Assembly: GCA_964006375.1 (NCBI GenBank)
Contig: OZ023265.1
Coordinates: 157,422,118-157,486,117 of the forward strand
Direction: 5' to 3'
Source of the DNA: Tillus elongatus
Lineage: Eukaryota > Arthropoda > Insecta > Coleoptera > Cleridae
DNA length: 64,000 bases
Positions 6,647 to 18,299 of this stretch are shown here, in pieces. The position numbers and the translations under genes are program-made. Within the stretch, counting starts at the first letter, position 1, and the number at the start of each line of letters is the position of its first letter. The notes below the pieces were generated by a model that was not told where the DNA came from, made no database searches, and was given only the letters and a program-made list of their open reading frames with translations.

Positions 6647-7180
6647 TACAGGGTGATTTACGTAGCCCGTTCGTTAGAAAATTTTTGAATTCCCGAAATC
6701 GTTGTATTATGAAAATTGACAGCCGGCCAGAATCGACTGCTGCAAGTCTAAATGAAATATTTACAAAATGGCGGCACTTCCGGAAATACCGGAAATAGGC
6801 GCCATCTTTGTTTTTGTCAATGGGAATACCCCATTTTGATTCCATGCCTGGATTCTACATTAAATTCTGAGTCCAGAACGTCCCAGTTGTCAACACTTAT
6901 CTGTCTTAGTTTTTGACATTTGTCACATTTGTCGCAAAAAAATGAAGTTGCAGGGGTCCATTACGAAATTCATAACTCCTGAACCATTGAAAATAAATAG
7001 TTTTTTTTAATTCGGTTCACAAAGGTTTGGTCAATAATTTGCATCATTACCGATACTTTTGTTATGTTTCATGTGCCTACTGCGATTTTTCAAAGTTGAC
7101 CATGAAAAAATGTAAAAAAACTTCATTTTTTCAAATGGCACAATTTCTGATGCCAGAAATTAATGTCAAAGTAAATTTAA
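6647..7180 (+). repeat. Left long terminal inverted repeat of the mariner-type element
   Basis: It pairs with about 10380-10899 on the opposite strand with small indels. Conserved landmarks shared by both arms include AGCCCGTTCGTT, a GACAGCCGG block, CCGGAAATACCGG and TTTCAAAGTTGAC. It contains no gene. Confidence 0.8.
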
Positions 7181-7295
7181 GAGCAACTTTTGTTGTTTCA
7201 TCGTTTCAGTTAAATTTTTATTCCGCAACCTTATTACAATAATAAAGAGTTACAACAAAATAACAACAAATGGGCAGATTAACAAAATAATAATT

Positions 7296-10200
7296 TCAAT
7301 ATAAATGCTCAATGTGTGCACCATTTTCATTGAGACAGTGTACAATACGCTTCCGAACAGACTGCGTTGCTCTCCGAATTTCGAAAGGATCCAAAAAAAC
7401 GTCACTGAAATTATCCAAACGGGCATGGAATTATTTATTCCAGGTACACAGAAAACCTCTTCAGCCACTCAAAAGCCCTGGTTCTCTAAATCCTGTAACA
7501 AGGCCAGACTTGAAAAGGTCAAAGCTCACAAAACGCTTCTACACAATCCCAGCCAAGAAAATCGTCAAGCATTTAACAACGCAAGTAACCGGTATGTCCC
7601 CATTCTTTCTGAGGCAAAAAACTCGTTTAATAACCACATCAAAAACAAAGTCCTCTCAAGCTCCAACGGCAGCAAACCCTTCTGGACTCTTGCTAAATCT
7701 ATTGGGAATAATTTCTGCAAGAGCACGTTCCCACCTCTTGTCTCAGGGGATGAAATTGTTTCTACCGCTCTGGGCAAGGCTGACGAGCTGGCCTTGACGA
7801 GATTCCAGCAATTGTTCTCAAAAAACGCTCACCGGAACTTGTTCCTGTCCTGACTCGTCTGTTTCAGACATCTTACAATAGATGCATATTCCCTAGTAAC
7901 TGGAAAACGGCTCGAGTACAACCCATCCCCAAGAAAGGATCCAAAGCGCTTCCTAGCAACTACATGCCTATTTCTCTCCTTTCAGTCGTCTCTAAAGTGA
8001 TGGAAAAGTATATAAACACCGAATTACTAAAATTTCTTAAAAAACACAGTCTAATCCACGACAGGCAGTATGGAATCCGTCAGCGCAGATCAACTGCCGA
8101 CCTCCTTTCCTTTGTCACCCATTCTTGGAACAAGTCTATGGAACTACACGGTGAATCCCAGATTGCCGCTCTAGACATATCCAAAGCATTTGATCAGGTC
8201 TGACACGCAGCGCTGCTTAATAAACTTCCGCCCTATGGCCTACCACCAAAACTCTGTACCTGGACAGCAAATTTCCTCTCCAACCGAAGCATTTCTGTTG
8301 TCGTGAATAGCCATTCCTCCAAACTGTATCCAATTAATGCAGGAGTTCCTTAAGGTTCAGCTTTAGCCCCTACTTTGTTTCTTCTCCACATCAATGACCC
8401 CCTCTCTAGCACATCCAACCCAGTTCACAGTTACGCGGACGACAGCACCCTCCACTCAAATATAAAATAGTCTAAGCCTGTCTCTTTAGCCCAATTATAT
8501 GAGGATCGCAGACTCATGGAGGGTTCTGTCTCCGTGGATCTCCAAAAAATATTAAACTGGGGAAGTAGAAATCTTGTACAATTCAACTCCACCAAATCAC
8601 AGTCTTACTTTCTTTCTCATAAGATATACACCAGCCCTAGATCCAGCACAACAAACAACCAAGTTATTCAAAGTAATTACTCCTTTTTACTTGTTGGCAT
8701 TTATGTGGATCGAAATCTGAATTGGCAATCGCTATCCTAGACTCCATTCATAAGAGAGCTATACATCTCATCGGTGACCCTACCCTCACCCAAAGGCTGC
8801 CATCTCTTGCCCATCGACGTGCCGTTGGTAACCTCTCTCTCTCTTTTATAGATATCTGCCCGGGCACTGCTTAGAGAAGCCTTCTTCCATAGTTCCTCCA
8901 CCTGCTGCCCCCAACAGATCTGCCAGGGGAACAGAGCGAATGCACCCTTTTACTGTCCAGGCCACCAGACATAGAACATCTTGTTATGCCCGCTCTTTTG
9001 TCCCGAGGACTTCCAAGTTGTGGAATTCCTTGCCGGCACATGTTTTTCCTTCTCCCTCGAACCTCCAAACCTTCAAGTCCAGAATTAACAGGTTGCCTCT
9101 TTCCTCCTTGTCGACACCCACGGTACGATATTATTTAGGCTGTAAGCCCTCGTGGTGTGTTGTTGAAATAAAAAAATAATAAAAAAATTATCAAAAGCTC
9201 CCGTTATCCTTATTCTTAAGTCTTCGTAAGTGAAAACTGGATTTGCGTACACTAATTCTTTGACCCGACCCCATAAATAAAAATCTAAAAGTGTAAGATC
9301 CGGAGATCGGGCGGGCCACAGTGATGGACCCTTATTTCGCCATCAACGATCTTCAAAGAGTACCGTTAATTTGGCATTTACGGCTCCAGTTGAATGTGCT
9401 GGAGCTCCATCCACTTGATATCAACGATTGAAACATCGATTGAGCGGCATATCACCCAGATAATTTTCCAGAACTTATCTTAAAATTCTCAAATAACCAT
9501 CGCCATTCAAGTTTCCATCGTACATGAAATATCGTATCTGACTGTCCATTAACAGGTAGAAAACATTTATACGAAATTGAGTTTGACTTTCGACCTCCAT
9601 TACAATATGACGATTTTCGTCAGCCCAAAAATGCTGATTTTTTTGATTAATTATCCCTTGCTGACAAAATTCTGTTTCGTCTGTCCAGATGATGTTTTGT
9701 AAAAAATTACGATCTTCATGAATTTTTACCAACCATTCTTCGCAAAAGTTGGTTCTACGTACGTAGCCTCCGGGATATAGTTTTTGTAGCCTTAAAAAGT
9801 TATGTGTGTTGTCTTTGTTCATGGCTGCGGTCGTCAGACCAAAAATAAATTTATAGGGATGTAGCTTATGACGACAAAGAATACTTTGCAACGCGGAATA
9901 AGAAATTTGAAAATCGGCAGATGCTTTTCTGATTGAAGCACGTGGATATGCTCCAAAATATCTCAAGGCGTTAATTTCAATCTCTTCATTTCTTGTTATA
10001 AATTTAGTTGTCATAACAGGCTTAGCTACCTTCTCATGATCAAAAATAATAATTTTATGTCTTAGAAATTTTCCTTTCGTAATTTGCGGTAGATGTGGAT
10101 ATTTGATGTTGACCGCGCGGGATGTTCTGTCAACTATTCTGTTATTTTGCCCATAAATTACAAATAAATCAAAGACAACATTATTCGTATAATGCTCCAT
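7296..10200 (-). pseudogene. Tc1/mariner transposase (DUF4817 N-terminus), broken and interrupted
   Basis: The frame from ATG 10200 is open to 9475. It starts with a DUF4817/HTH-like segment (YTNNVVFDLFVIYGQNN, then KYPHLPQ) and reaches the first catalytic Asp in IIWTDETEF. After a stop and frameshift the protein resumes at about 9420-9260 with DGAPAHSTGAVNAKL, and WPARSPDLTLLDFYLWG, the classic PDLTPLD motif. It then continues with VYANPVFTYEDLRIRITGAF up to the LINE insertion. The last residues (RRATQSVRKRIVHCLNENGA then HIEHLY and a stop at 7296) lie on the other side of the LINE. The transposase is therefore dead by stop, frameshift and insertion. Confidence 0.8.
7394..9188 (+). mobile_element. 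LINE-A copy 1 (CR1/Daphne-like non-LTR retrotransposon), 5'-truncated
   Basis: The sequence matches the copy at 49180-51655. It starts in the linker after the endonuclease (NVTEIIQ, then MELFIPGTQKTS) and passes through RT (LDISKAFDQV near 8190, SYADDST near 8440). It ends in the shared 3' UTR (GTAAGCCCTCGTGGTGTG) and an A-rich tail. Internal deletions occur near 7785 (about 170 bp, before the RT start) and near 8735 (about 200 bp), with many stops. It lies inside the mariner-type transposase, so it is younger than that element. Confidence 0.85.
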
Positions 10201-10379
10201 GATAAAAAATTGCACTAATTAATTGAAACACTAAGATAATAATGACAGGACAGTGACTAGGTTTCACATTTGCTATTTTTTTCAAAGCATACTAACCTTG
10301 AGGAGAAAATAATAAAATTTATTTAAAAAATGACAACTCAAAAACGACTTAAGATAAGCATGTATAATGTTAATAAAAG

Positions 10380-10899
10380 TGGTATTAAAATTCAATTCTA
10401 CATTGATTTCTGGCGTCAAAACGGCAGGTGCCATCTGAAAAAAATGAAGTTTTTGACATTTTTTGATTTGTCAACTTTGAAAAATCGTAGTAGGCGCATG
10501 AAACATAACAGAAGTATCGGTAATGATGCCAAATATTGGCCAAACCTTTGTGAACCGAATAAAAAAAAATCAACTATTTGTTTTCAATGGTCCATAAGTT
10601 ATGAATTTCTTAATGGACCCCTGCAACTTCAATTTTTTTGCGAAAAATGTGACATATGTCAAAAACTGTTACAGATAAGTGTTGACAACTGGGGCGTTCT
10701 GAAGTCAGAATTAAATGTAGAATATAGGCATGGAATCAAAATGGGGTATTCCCATAAAAAAAGATGGTGCCGATTTCCGGTATTTCCGGAAGTGCGGCCA
10801 TTTGCAGCAGTCGATTTTGACCGGCTGTCAAATTTCATAATAATACGGTTTCGGACAATCAAAAATTTCCAACGAACGGGCTATGTGAATCAGCCTGTA
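10380..10899 (-). repeat. Right long terminal inverted repeat of the mariner-type element
   Basis: This is the reverse-complement partner of 6647-7180. It begins just upstream of the transposase start codon (10200), so it probably carries the transposase promoter. Short frames in it are repeat by-products. Confidence 0.8.
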
Positions 10900-11020
10900 T
10901 ATCACGCATTAACTATTACTTCCAATCATCACAATGTGTGAATGTATCGCATCGACGACAAAAATTGCAAAATGTTTTTTTCGCTTAAACGCCGTAAAAA
11001 GTATCAAAACACATATAAAA

Positions 11021-11340
11021 AAGTCTGGACGCACCAAGTGCGTTATGGTAGTGAATTTTCATTAAAATGTTTTTAATGGCAAATATGTGTGTTTTTTCTT
11101 TAAGAGAGCAGGCATTTTGGTTACCAGTATAACCTATATAGTAAAAACAATGTTCCATGTTTCATCAAAATAACTTTATTGTTTGAAAACGTACAAAAAT
11201 TTCCGAAAGTAAACTTAAAATGTTCCCGAAAAAAAAACCGTTTCTTGGTCAACCTTATAGGTTAATAGCAAGTTGAGCCTTTCAAATATGAAGCATTTAA
11301 TGAAAATTCGCTACCATAATGCACTTGCTGCGTCCGGAAT
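11021..11340. mobile_element. MITE with ~45-bp imperfect terminal inverted repeats
   Basis: The left end GTCTGGACGCACCAAGTGCG is followed by TTATGGTAGTGAATTTTCAT. The right end is its inverse (ATGAAAATTCGCTACCATAA, then TGCACTTGCTGCGTCCGGA). The internal 230 bp is non-coding. Related ends or halves occur at 15475-15760, near 17555, near 20530, near 20800 and at 21280-21655. From 11340 to 11640 no other feature is seen. Confidence 0.65.
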
Positions 11341-11639
11341 TTATTTTCTTACAAACATGCATTATGTCTCAATGGAAAATGCAAAAATGCAATAACATAA
11401 GGCGTGTTCGACTAAAAAAAAAAGAACATTTGTTTCACCAACGACTTATGGGCCAGCCTGTGATTGTAGAAATAATTTTTAAGGTGTAGCTCAAGACACC
11501 CTATAATTAATGTATACAATTTTTTTCACATCTTGTATAATAACGGATATATTGTTATTGATTTTTTGCGAAAATTCGACAAAAATTATATATAGGTACC
11601 ATTAAACGATAAACTCTATAGCTAAGACTACTGTCAAGC

Positions 11640-12310
<671 letters not shown>

Positions 12311-12429
12311 ATAAAAATCGAAACTGAAACCAGATATGTGTTCTAGGGGGCCAAATTATCGCTCATTTGAAGAAATTTTTAAAAAATTCAAAAGTCGGGA
12401 TCTCCTCATTAGTGAATTTTTTTTAAAGA

Positions 12430-14600
12430 AAATTCACTAACATGATTTGGAAACGACAATTTTTTTCGTCTGTCGGTCAGCGTGTCTGTTTGCAGCCACG
12501 ATAACTTTAGAACGAATTGAGAAATCGTCTTTAAATTTAGTGTACAGTTAGCACACGACAAACGAACGGTTCGGATTGTTTTTGGGTAAAATCGCTTTAG
12601 GGGTGAATGGGGGAGTGATTTGATGAAAATTGACATTTTTTCGTTAAAACTCGAGTAATATAACGTTTTAGGATTTATTTATTAGAAAACTTTCAATTTC
12701 ATTAAACAGCTGGTACTTTGTGCTGAAATTAAATTATTAGAGGTTAAATGCGTGGGGGTGAAATATCGTTGACAAGCTAGCTACACCAAGAATGCGAGCC
12801 CTTTGGTGATTTAAATTATTTGGCAGCTCTTTGTAGTTCATTCAAGACGACCGAACTGGCCACTTTAGTTCTCTCCGGGCCCAATCCATCCGTTCGGGAA
12901 AACGTTATTTAATAACTTTCGGAGTTCAAGGTCAAAATGTGGAGATGCCCTATCGTGCTGGAACCATATATCCTAATAAGACACCTTAGCGATTTTGTAG
13001 TTCTGGCACGGCACTGTTTCTTAATAAACTTAAATATTTTTCTGAAAGTCCAATTACTTTTGATAATGATTTTGATAAATGACAACTGACTGATCGCCGA
13101 CAAATATTGGTCAGGTCAGGTCAACTTCAAACTTTAAAGTAACAGATTTAAATAACGTTCTTATTTCTGACAGTTTGTGATATGAAAGTATGAGTATCTT
13201 TCCCGCTTATCTGTTTTTTTTTACTTTCACAGTTCCAATTTCCATGAAAAGTTGAAAATAGTGCTGCAAATTGAATCGTAACTTCCACGTAGTTGTGATA
13301 ATCTACTCTCCTCAGAAAAGCATTCTCATGAAATGAACTTAGAGTCCATGACTTGACTACAAAGCAAATATTCGTATTCCTGTACCATGAACTTTTGAAA
13401 CGTTATATTACTCGAGTTTAAACGATAAACTAAAAAACGAAAATTTTCAGCAAATCACCTCTTATTTATACCCTAACCCCTGAAGCGATCTTACCAAAAA
13501 ACAATTCGAACGTTCCCTTGTCTGGTGCTAACTGGATACCAAATTTGAAGATGATATCTCAATTCGTTCGAAAGTTATTGCGCCTACTAATAGACAAGCG
13601 TACAGGCCGACAGACAGGCCGACAGACAGACAAAAAAGTTTCGTTCTAAAATCAAGTTTTCTATATGTTTTGAGACTTTACGTCGTTTTAGCAACAAAAA
13701 ACCCCTACTTTAATTTCAGCACAGAATATTAGATGTTTGATGAAATTAAAGCTTTCTAGACCCTAAAAAATCATGTTAATAGCGTTTTAACGAAAAAAAT
13801 GACACTTTTCATTTTTTACATTTTAATTATTTCCACATTGTCACGTATGGAAGTATGGCATCGGCGACAAAAATATCAACAATTTTCTTCGCTTAAACAT
13901 CGTAAAAAGTATCAAACTTAAACATCGTAAAAAGTATTAAAACATATAGAAAACATTTTTTTGTCTGTCGGTCTGTATGTCTGTATGCTTGTAGCCACGA
14001 TAACTTTAGAAAGAATTGTGATATCATCTTCAAATTTGGTATACAGTTAGCACTCGACAAACAAACGGTTCGGATTGTTTTTGGGTAAAATAGCTTTAGG
14101 GGTAGAGGATGATTTGGTGAAAATTGACATTTTATCGTTAAAACTCGAGTAATATAACGTTTTAGGGTTTATTTATTAGAAAACTTTTAATTTCATCAAA
14201 CACCTGGTATTCTGTGCTGAAATTAAATTAGGGATGGAATGTGTGGGGTTGGAATATTGTTGACAAAAATTTCGAATTTTGTTTTAACTAATACGGCATA
14301 AAAGTCACAAAACATATAGAAAACTTGCTTCTGGAACGAAAATTTTTTGTCTGTCGGTCTGTTGATCGGTCTGTCGGCATTTACGTCTGTCTGTTAATAG
14401 GCGCAATAACTTTCGAACGAATTGAGATATCATCTTCAAATTTGGTTACAGTTAGCACCCGACAAAGGAACGCTTCGAATTGTTTTTGGGTAAGATCGCT
14501 TCAGGGGGTAGGGGATAAATAAGGGTTGATTTGGCGAAAATTGATATTTTTTCAATAAAACTCGAGTAATATAACGTTTCAAAAGTTTATGGGTACAGGT
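12430..14600. repeat. Cluster of four copies of an interspersed repeat, one inverted
   Basis: A unit with a TCTGTCGGTCTGT run, then GCCACGATAACTTTAGAACG or GCAATAACTTTCGAACG, a GATATCATCTTCAAATTTGG block and ACTCGAGTAATATAACGTTT, occurs at about 12430-12680 (+), 13385-13650 (-), 13890-14170 (+) and 14330-14580 (+). The plus copies are preceded by related AACATCGTAAAAAGTATCAA and CATATAGAAAAC segments. The same family is interrupted by LINE-A copy 3 (38260-38333 and 43705-43800). It is non-coding. Confidence 0.7.
12870..12990 (-). pseudogene. Mariner-type transposase remnant (C-terminal catalytic part)
   Basis: The minus strand reads WFQHDRASPHFDLELRKLLN, then NVFPNGWIGPG before a stop. This matches the mariner stretch with the second catalytic Asp (W-x-Q-D-G-A-P-x-H-F) and the following F-P-x-R-W-I-G-R-R. 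It is a fossil of about 35 codons between two copies of the 12430-14600 repeat. Confidence 0.65.
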
Positions 14601-14639
14601 ACGAATACAAATATTTTCTTTGTGGTCAAGTCATAGGCC

Positions 14640-15087
14640 CTAAATTAATTGCATGTGAATGTCTTGCTGAAGAGAATAAATTATCACAGCTATGTGGCAG
14701 TTAGGATTCAATTTGCAGCACTATTTTTTTTATCTTAATTACAGATTACTTAGGTATATAATATGAATTTTATGTGTTTTTTTTCCAGCAACTTTTCGTG
14801 TAAAAAGTGTTTAGTCAGTTTTCGCGGATTTTTTGTGTTTTCGTAGAAATCAATTTTGTTTAAATGTTTGTGAAATGTTGGTAATTAGTAATTAACGTTT
14901 AATAAGTTATTGTAAAAAAAATGTTTACGAATTTTCGTGAAAAAATATTATTTAGTAAACTTTCGTAAAAAGATAATTGTCTTAAGCCAATTCTTTATAC
15001 AAAAATCGCGAATTTTCTTGAAGGTAATTGTTTTCAAATGTTCATGTAAACATTTTTGTGTGAGGTTTTTTCATAAAGCATTTTGTG
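14640..15087. other. AT-rich stretch, no feature recognised
   Basis: T-rich short motifs (TTTTCGTG, AATTTTCGTG) recur loosely, with no reading frame, no inverted ends and no similarity to other parts of the window. Confidence 0.5.
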
Positions 15088-15102
15088 AATAATTAGAACT
15101 TG

Positions 15103-15459
15103 TCTGTGTGTTTTGTTTCTTTAACGTAGGCCTATTTCCGCGACTATGGCCAATCACCGACGCCAGGGAGCAGTTTCACATCACTATCCTGGAAATTTGA
15201 CCGAACCCCTGCATTTCTGTGAGGGGGCTAGGGATTTTTAACGAGCCCAACATCGCATGGTTACGGAACCGACGGCTTTACGCCCCCTCCTAAGTGCGGA
15301 ACGTGCAGACATTTAACTTGCTCAAATACAATGCCAGAACCTGCGTTGATGTCAATGTTACAGTTTGTACTGAAAAAGTTGAAAGTAGAACCCTGGGATC
15401 GAACCCAGTACCTTTCGGTTCAGAGGCACACGTTCTTACCCCTGAACCACCGAGGCTCT
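15103..15459 (-). mobile_element. tRNA-derived SINE with 15-bp target-site duplication
   Basis: Perfect 15-bp direct repeats AATAATTAGAACTTG at 15088-15102 and 15460-15474 bound the element. On the minus strand the head is tRNA-like, with box A GGTTCAGGGGTAAGAACG and box B GGTTCGATCCC, in the first 75 bp. The body contains GCGATGTTGGGCTCG and CAGGATAGTGATGTGAAACT. The end is A-rich (AAAGAAACAAAACACACA). This is the full anatomy of a LINE-mobilised SINE of 357 bp. Confidence 0.85.
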
Positions 15460-15474
15460 AATAATTAGAACTTG

Positions 15475-15760
15475 GTAGGTGTGTAAATAGCTCTAAAAGG
15501 TTCGTTGGCCAGCAAGATCGGACCAGTTTTTTCGGGAACAGCTTAAGTTTATTTTCAGAAAATTGTTGCACTTTTTCAAACAATAGGTTATTTGGATGAA
15601 ATATGGTAGGTACATGGTTTATACTATAAGAGTTAACACTGTTAACCAAATTTACGGCCTTTCGTTAAAAAGTACATTTTTGCAATTGAAAGGCTTTTTA
15701 TGAAAATTCGCTCTTATAACGCACTTGTTGCGTCCAGACTTTTTTCCATGAAGCGTTTAT
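15475..15760. repeat. Right part of the GTCTGGACGCA MITE family
   Basis: It shares with 11180-11340 the internal TTAGTTTATTTTCAGAAAATT-like segment and the right end GAAAATTCGCTCTTATAACG, then CACTTGTTGCGTCCAGAC. The left end is missing. From 15760 to 16290 nothing recognisable is present apart from short AT-rich runs. Confidence 0.5.
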
Positions 15761-16289
15761 CTTGTTATATTTTGAGAGGAGTAACTGTAGAGAGCCAAAA
15801 TCCCTAGTAGTACAGGCAATAGAGGAGCACGTTACTTTTATCCATAATGCATTAAACTACGGGAGTTATTTTTTTATAGATAGGTTGAGAATGACGTACT
15901 GAATGTAAAAACACAAAATCCTTACAAATTAGGAGGGCGGAAGTGCCGCCATTTTGAGAAAAACCGTTTCGGCCTATAACTCCGTAATCGTGCACTTTAG
16001 GCCATAAATGGTAATCACCTTTATTGTAGATAATTGCATTTCTCATCTTTTTTGTTAAGTAATTTGTTTTGTATCACTCACCGTTTACAACTTATACGAC
16101 TATTAGCATTCATTTATTGACCTTTTTACCTATATCTTGGTTAATAATTGTTTAAGAAGTAAAATGCTTATAACTTAACTTTTCAATCGACAAATTTTCT
16201 ACAATTTTTACTAAAAACTTTTTTTTCTCAAATCAATATTTTCAAAGTTATAATGCGTTAAATGTTGCACTTTTCAATCGACAAATTTT

Positions 16290-16790
16290 TCTGGAACTAT
16301 TTTAGTAAAATGAAGGAGAATCGCGGGTGAAGCTAAGATTCAGGCTTTGTAAAACATTCTTCTTGAGATATTTTCTTTCCATAGCTTATATTAGTTTCAG
16401 GTTCTTTGCCTGAATGTTGGCAATTTTGACGTTTTAAATCGCGACTTTGATGTTTTGGGGAAAACCCCAATTTATTTTTCTTTAAATGGCGATAACTTTT
16501 TTATCTGTTAACTTACAAAACTAAATTTTGGTAGGTAAATTTATCTATCATGATATAAACCGGCGTACCAAATTTGGTTGCCCCTACTTTGTTATTTCCG
16601 GAGATATGTTTTTTTTTCAAAAGCAAACACGAAATTTTCCGGGAAAATCTAGGCCGATTTTCCTGGCTAACAAACTTATCCAAGCCACTTGCAAAAGGAA
16701 GGTATTCACCAAATTTAATCAAAATCGGCCCATTATCTTTTGAGTTATTTTTGCCTGTATTATAGGGTTTATATACAATTTTAGATTCTA
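16290..16790 (+). repeat. Interspersed repeat, copy B, without the TA tract
   Basis: The same body as 11640-12150 (AAAACCCCAATTTATTTTTC near 16463, ACCAAATTTGGTTGCCC near 16566, GGCCGATTTTCCTGGCTAAC near 16652), ending in CCCATTATCTTTTGAG. A TATTATAGGG stretch stands where the other copies have (TA)n. The next 300 bp (16790-17090) hold no recognisable feature. Confidence 0.65.
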
Positions 16791-17089
16791 ATGAAAATTG
16801 CAAAAAAAAATTTGATCTACGTTCAAAAAGACTTTAAGTAAAGATATTTGTAAGGCATCCATGTTTTGTTTTAGTTTCCAGTCACAGTGTCCAACCTCAG
16901 TCTTTTATTGACGTTGTTACATTAGATGTTTTCCATGTACTTGATTATGGATTTTGTTGGTTACCTAAGGTCAACTATAATCAATGCACTGAATAATTTA
17001 TTTGGTACCTACTGTAGGTCAAACATCAAGAAAACACTGTTTCCTGTGGTGTAGAAACACATAATTGATTTATAGATTTGTTTCAGGCT

Positions 17090-17480
17090 TCATTTATAAC
17101 ATACGGTAAGCAATTTAGCGAATTTTCCTTTAAAAAATCGCCAAGTTGCCTACTAAATTTACCAGAATTACTAAAATGAGCTTCGTCTGACCATATAAGT
17201 AACCTTCATTGCAAAATCTCTAACCATATCACATCTTTCCCGGTACCAATTGCAGAAGACTTCCCGACGTTGAGCATCTCCAGGGTGTAGCTGCTGGACA
17301 CGCCTAAATTTGTATGGGTGGTAGTTGCATTTAGAATAGAATGTTTTGACCTTTAGCTTTTGGAATCCCTACGCTCCTTTCAATGACTACAGGAGTTTGT
17401 AGGGTAAGCATCTACATTAGCCAAAACTGTGACTACCCCAACCTCTCGATTTTATTTATTTTTGAACGAGGTTTGTTAAA
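17090..17480 (-). pseudogene. Tc1/mariner transposase remnant (DUF4817 type)
   Basis: The minus strand reads, in one frame, HPYKFRRVQQLHPGDAQRRE then VFCNWYRERCDMVRDF. After a frameshift it reads LLIWSDEAHFSNSGKF, the first catalytic Asp motif. Upstream pieces (VLANVDAYPTNS) belong to the helix-turn-helix region. It has the same family architecture as the transposase at 7296-10200 but a clearly different sequence, so a second lineage is present. The rest of the gene is missing. Confidence 0.7.
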
Positions 17481-18182
17481 TGATCCTTGACCAAATAACT
17501 TTTTTTATTCGGTACAAAGAGGACTAGGTTGCCTCCTTTCTGGACGTCTAAATAAAAAATTTCGGGACGCAGCAAGTGCGTTATTTTTAATTGTACACTA
17601 TTTATTATTATACGGCATATTAGTAAAATTCATACTTTAAACTTGCACAGACCTTGAAGATCGATTTTAGAGGTCCTAGGACGCGCATATTTGAAGAACT
17701 ATTTCGAAAGTGTTACCATCGATATCTCTCTATTATCAAAAAATCTTGTGTTCTAAGTGCTTTCGAGAAAAATGCCCAAAGCTCAATTTTCTGTTACGCT
17801 AAAAAATTAAATTTTGCTATATCTGTATATAGTGTAAGTCTCTTTAAAAGGAACTTGTATTACAAATTTTGTTAAAGTTAAAAAAGATTTCCAGAAGGAA
17901 ACTCAAGTCATATTTAGAAAAGTAAAGTATCTGCCAAATTATAAACGTATCAGTTATTTTTCCTCATTAATCGCCAGAATGATTTCGTTTTAGTCAACCT
18001 AATCAAACCGGTTTTTTCAATACCAACAATAACAAAATGTCTGCTGAAAATTATAATTTCAGGCTCCAAGGTGACAAAGTTATTCAAGCGTTTTAAACAA
18101 AAATGAGATCTTGTTCAAAACCTATGAAATCTGTGCACTATTGTTTCTCAAAATGTCAAAATAAAACAAAAGAAAACCATAC

Positions 18183-18262
18183 ATTCATCGAGCTCGAATC
18201 GATCACTCAACCTTCTGCGTAGAAGACAAGCACGCTACCACTGAGCTATCTAAGGATACGTA
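18183..18262 (-). repeat. tRNA-like sequence (tRNA pseudogene or SINE head)
   Basis: On the minus strand a near-perfect box A (TAGCTCAGTGGTAGCGTG) is followed at tRNA distance by a box B-like GATTCGAGCTC. The anticodon stem does not form a normal 5-bp/7-nt arm, and no acceptor stem pairs. No flanking duplication was found, so I cannot tell tRNA relic from SINE. Confidence 0.45.
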
Positions 18263-18299
18263 AACTAACGTTTTATTTACATGACACCGGCTTCATGTC

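Larger units (their letters stand above)
6647..10899 (-). mobile_element. Tc1/mariner-type transposon with ~525-bp terminal inverted repeats, split by a LINE
   Basis: The ends TACAGGGTGATTTACGTAGC (6647) and its inverted counterpart (ending 10899) are both flanked by TA, at 6645-6646 and 10900-10901. That is the mariner-type target duplication. The inverted similarity continues for about 525 bp on each side. Between the arms lies a broken minus-strand transposase, interrupted by LINE-A copy 1 (about 7394-9188). Without the LINE the transposon would be about 2.45 kb. Confidence 0.85.
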
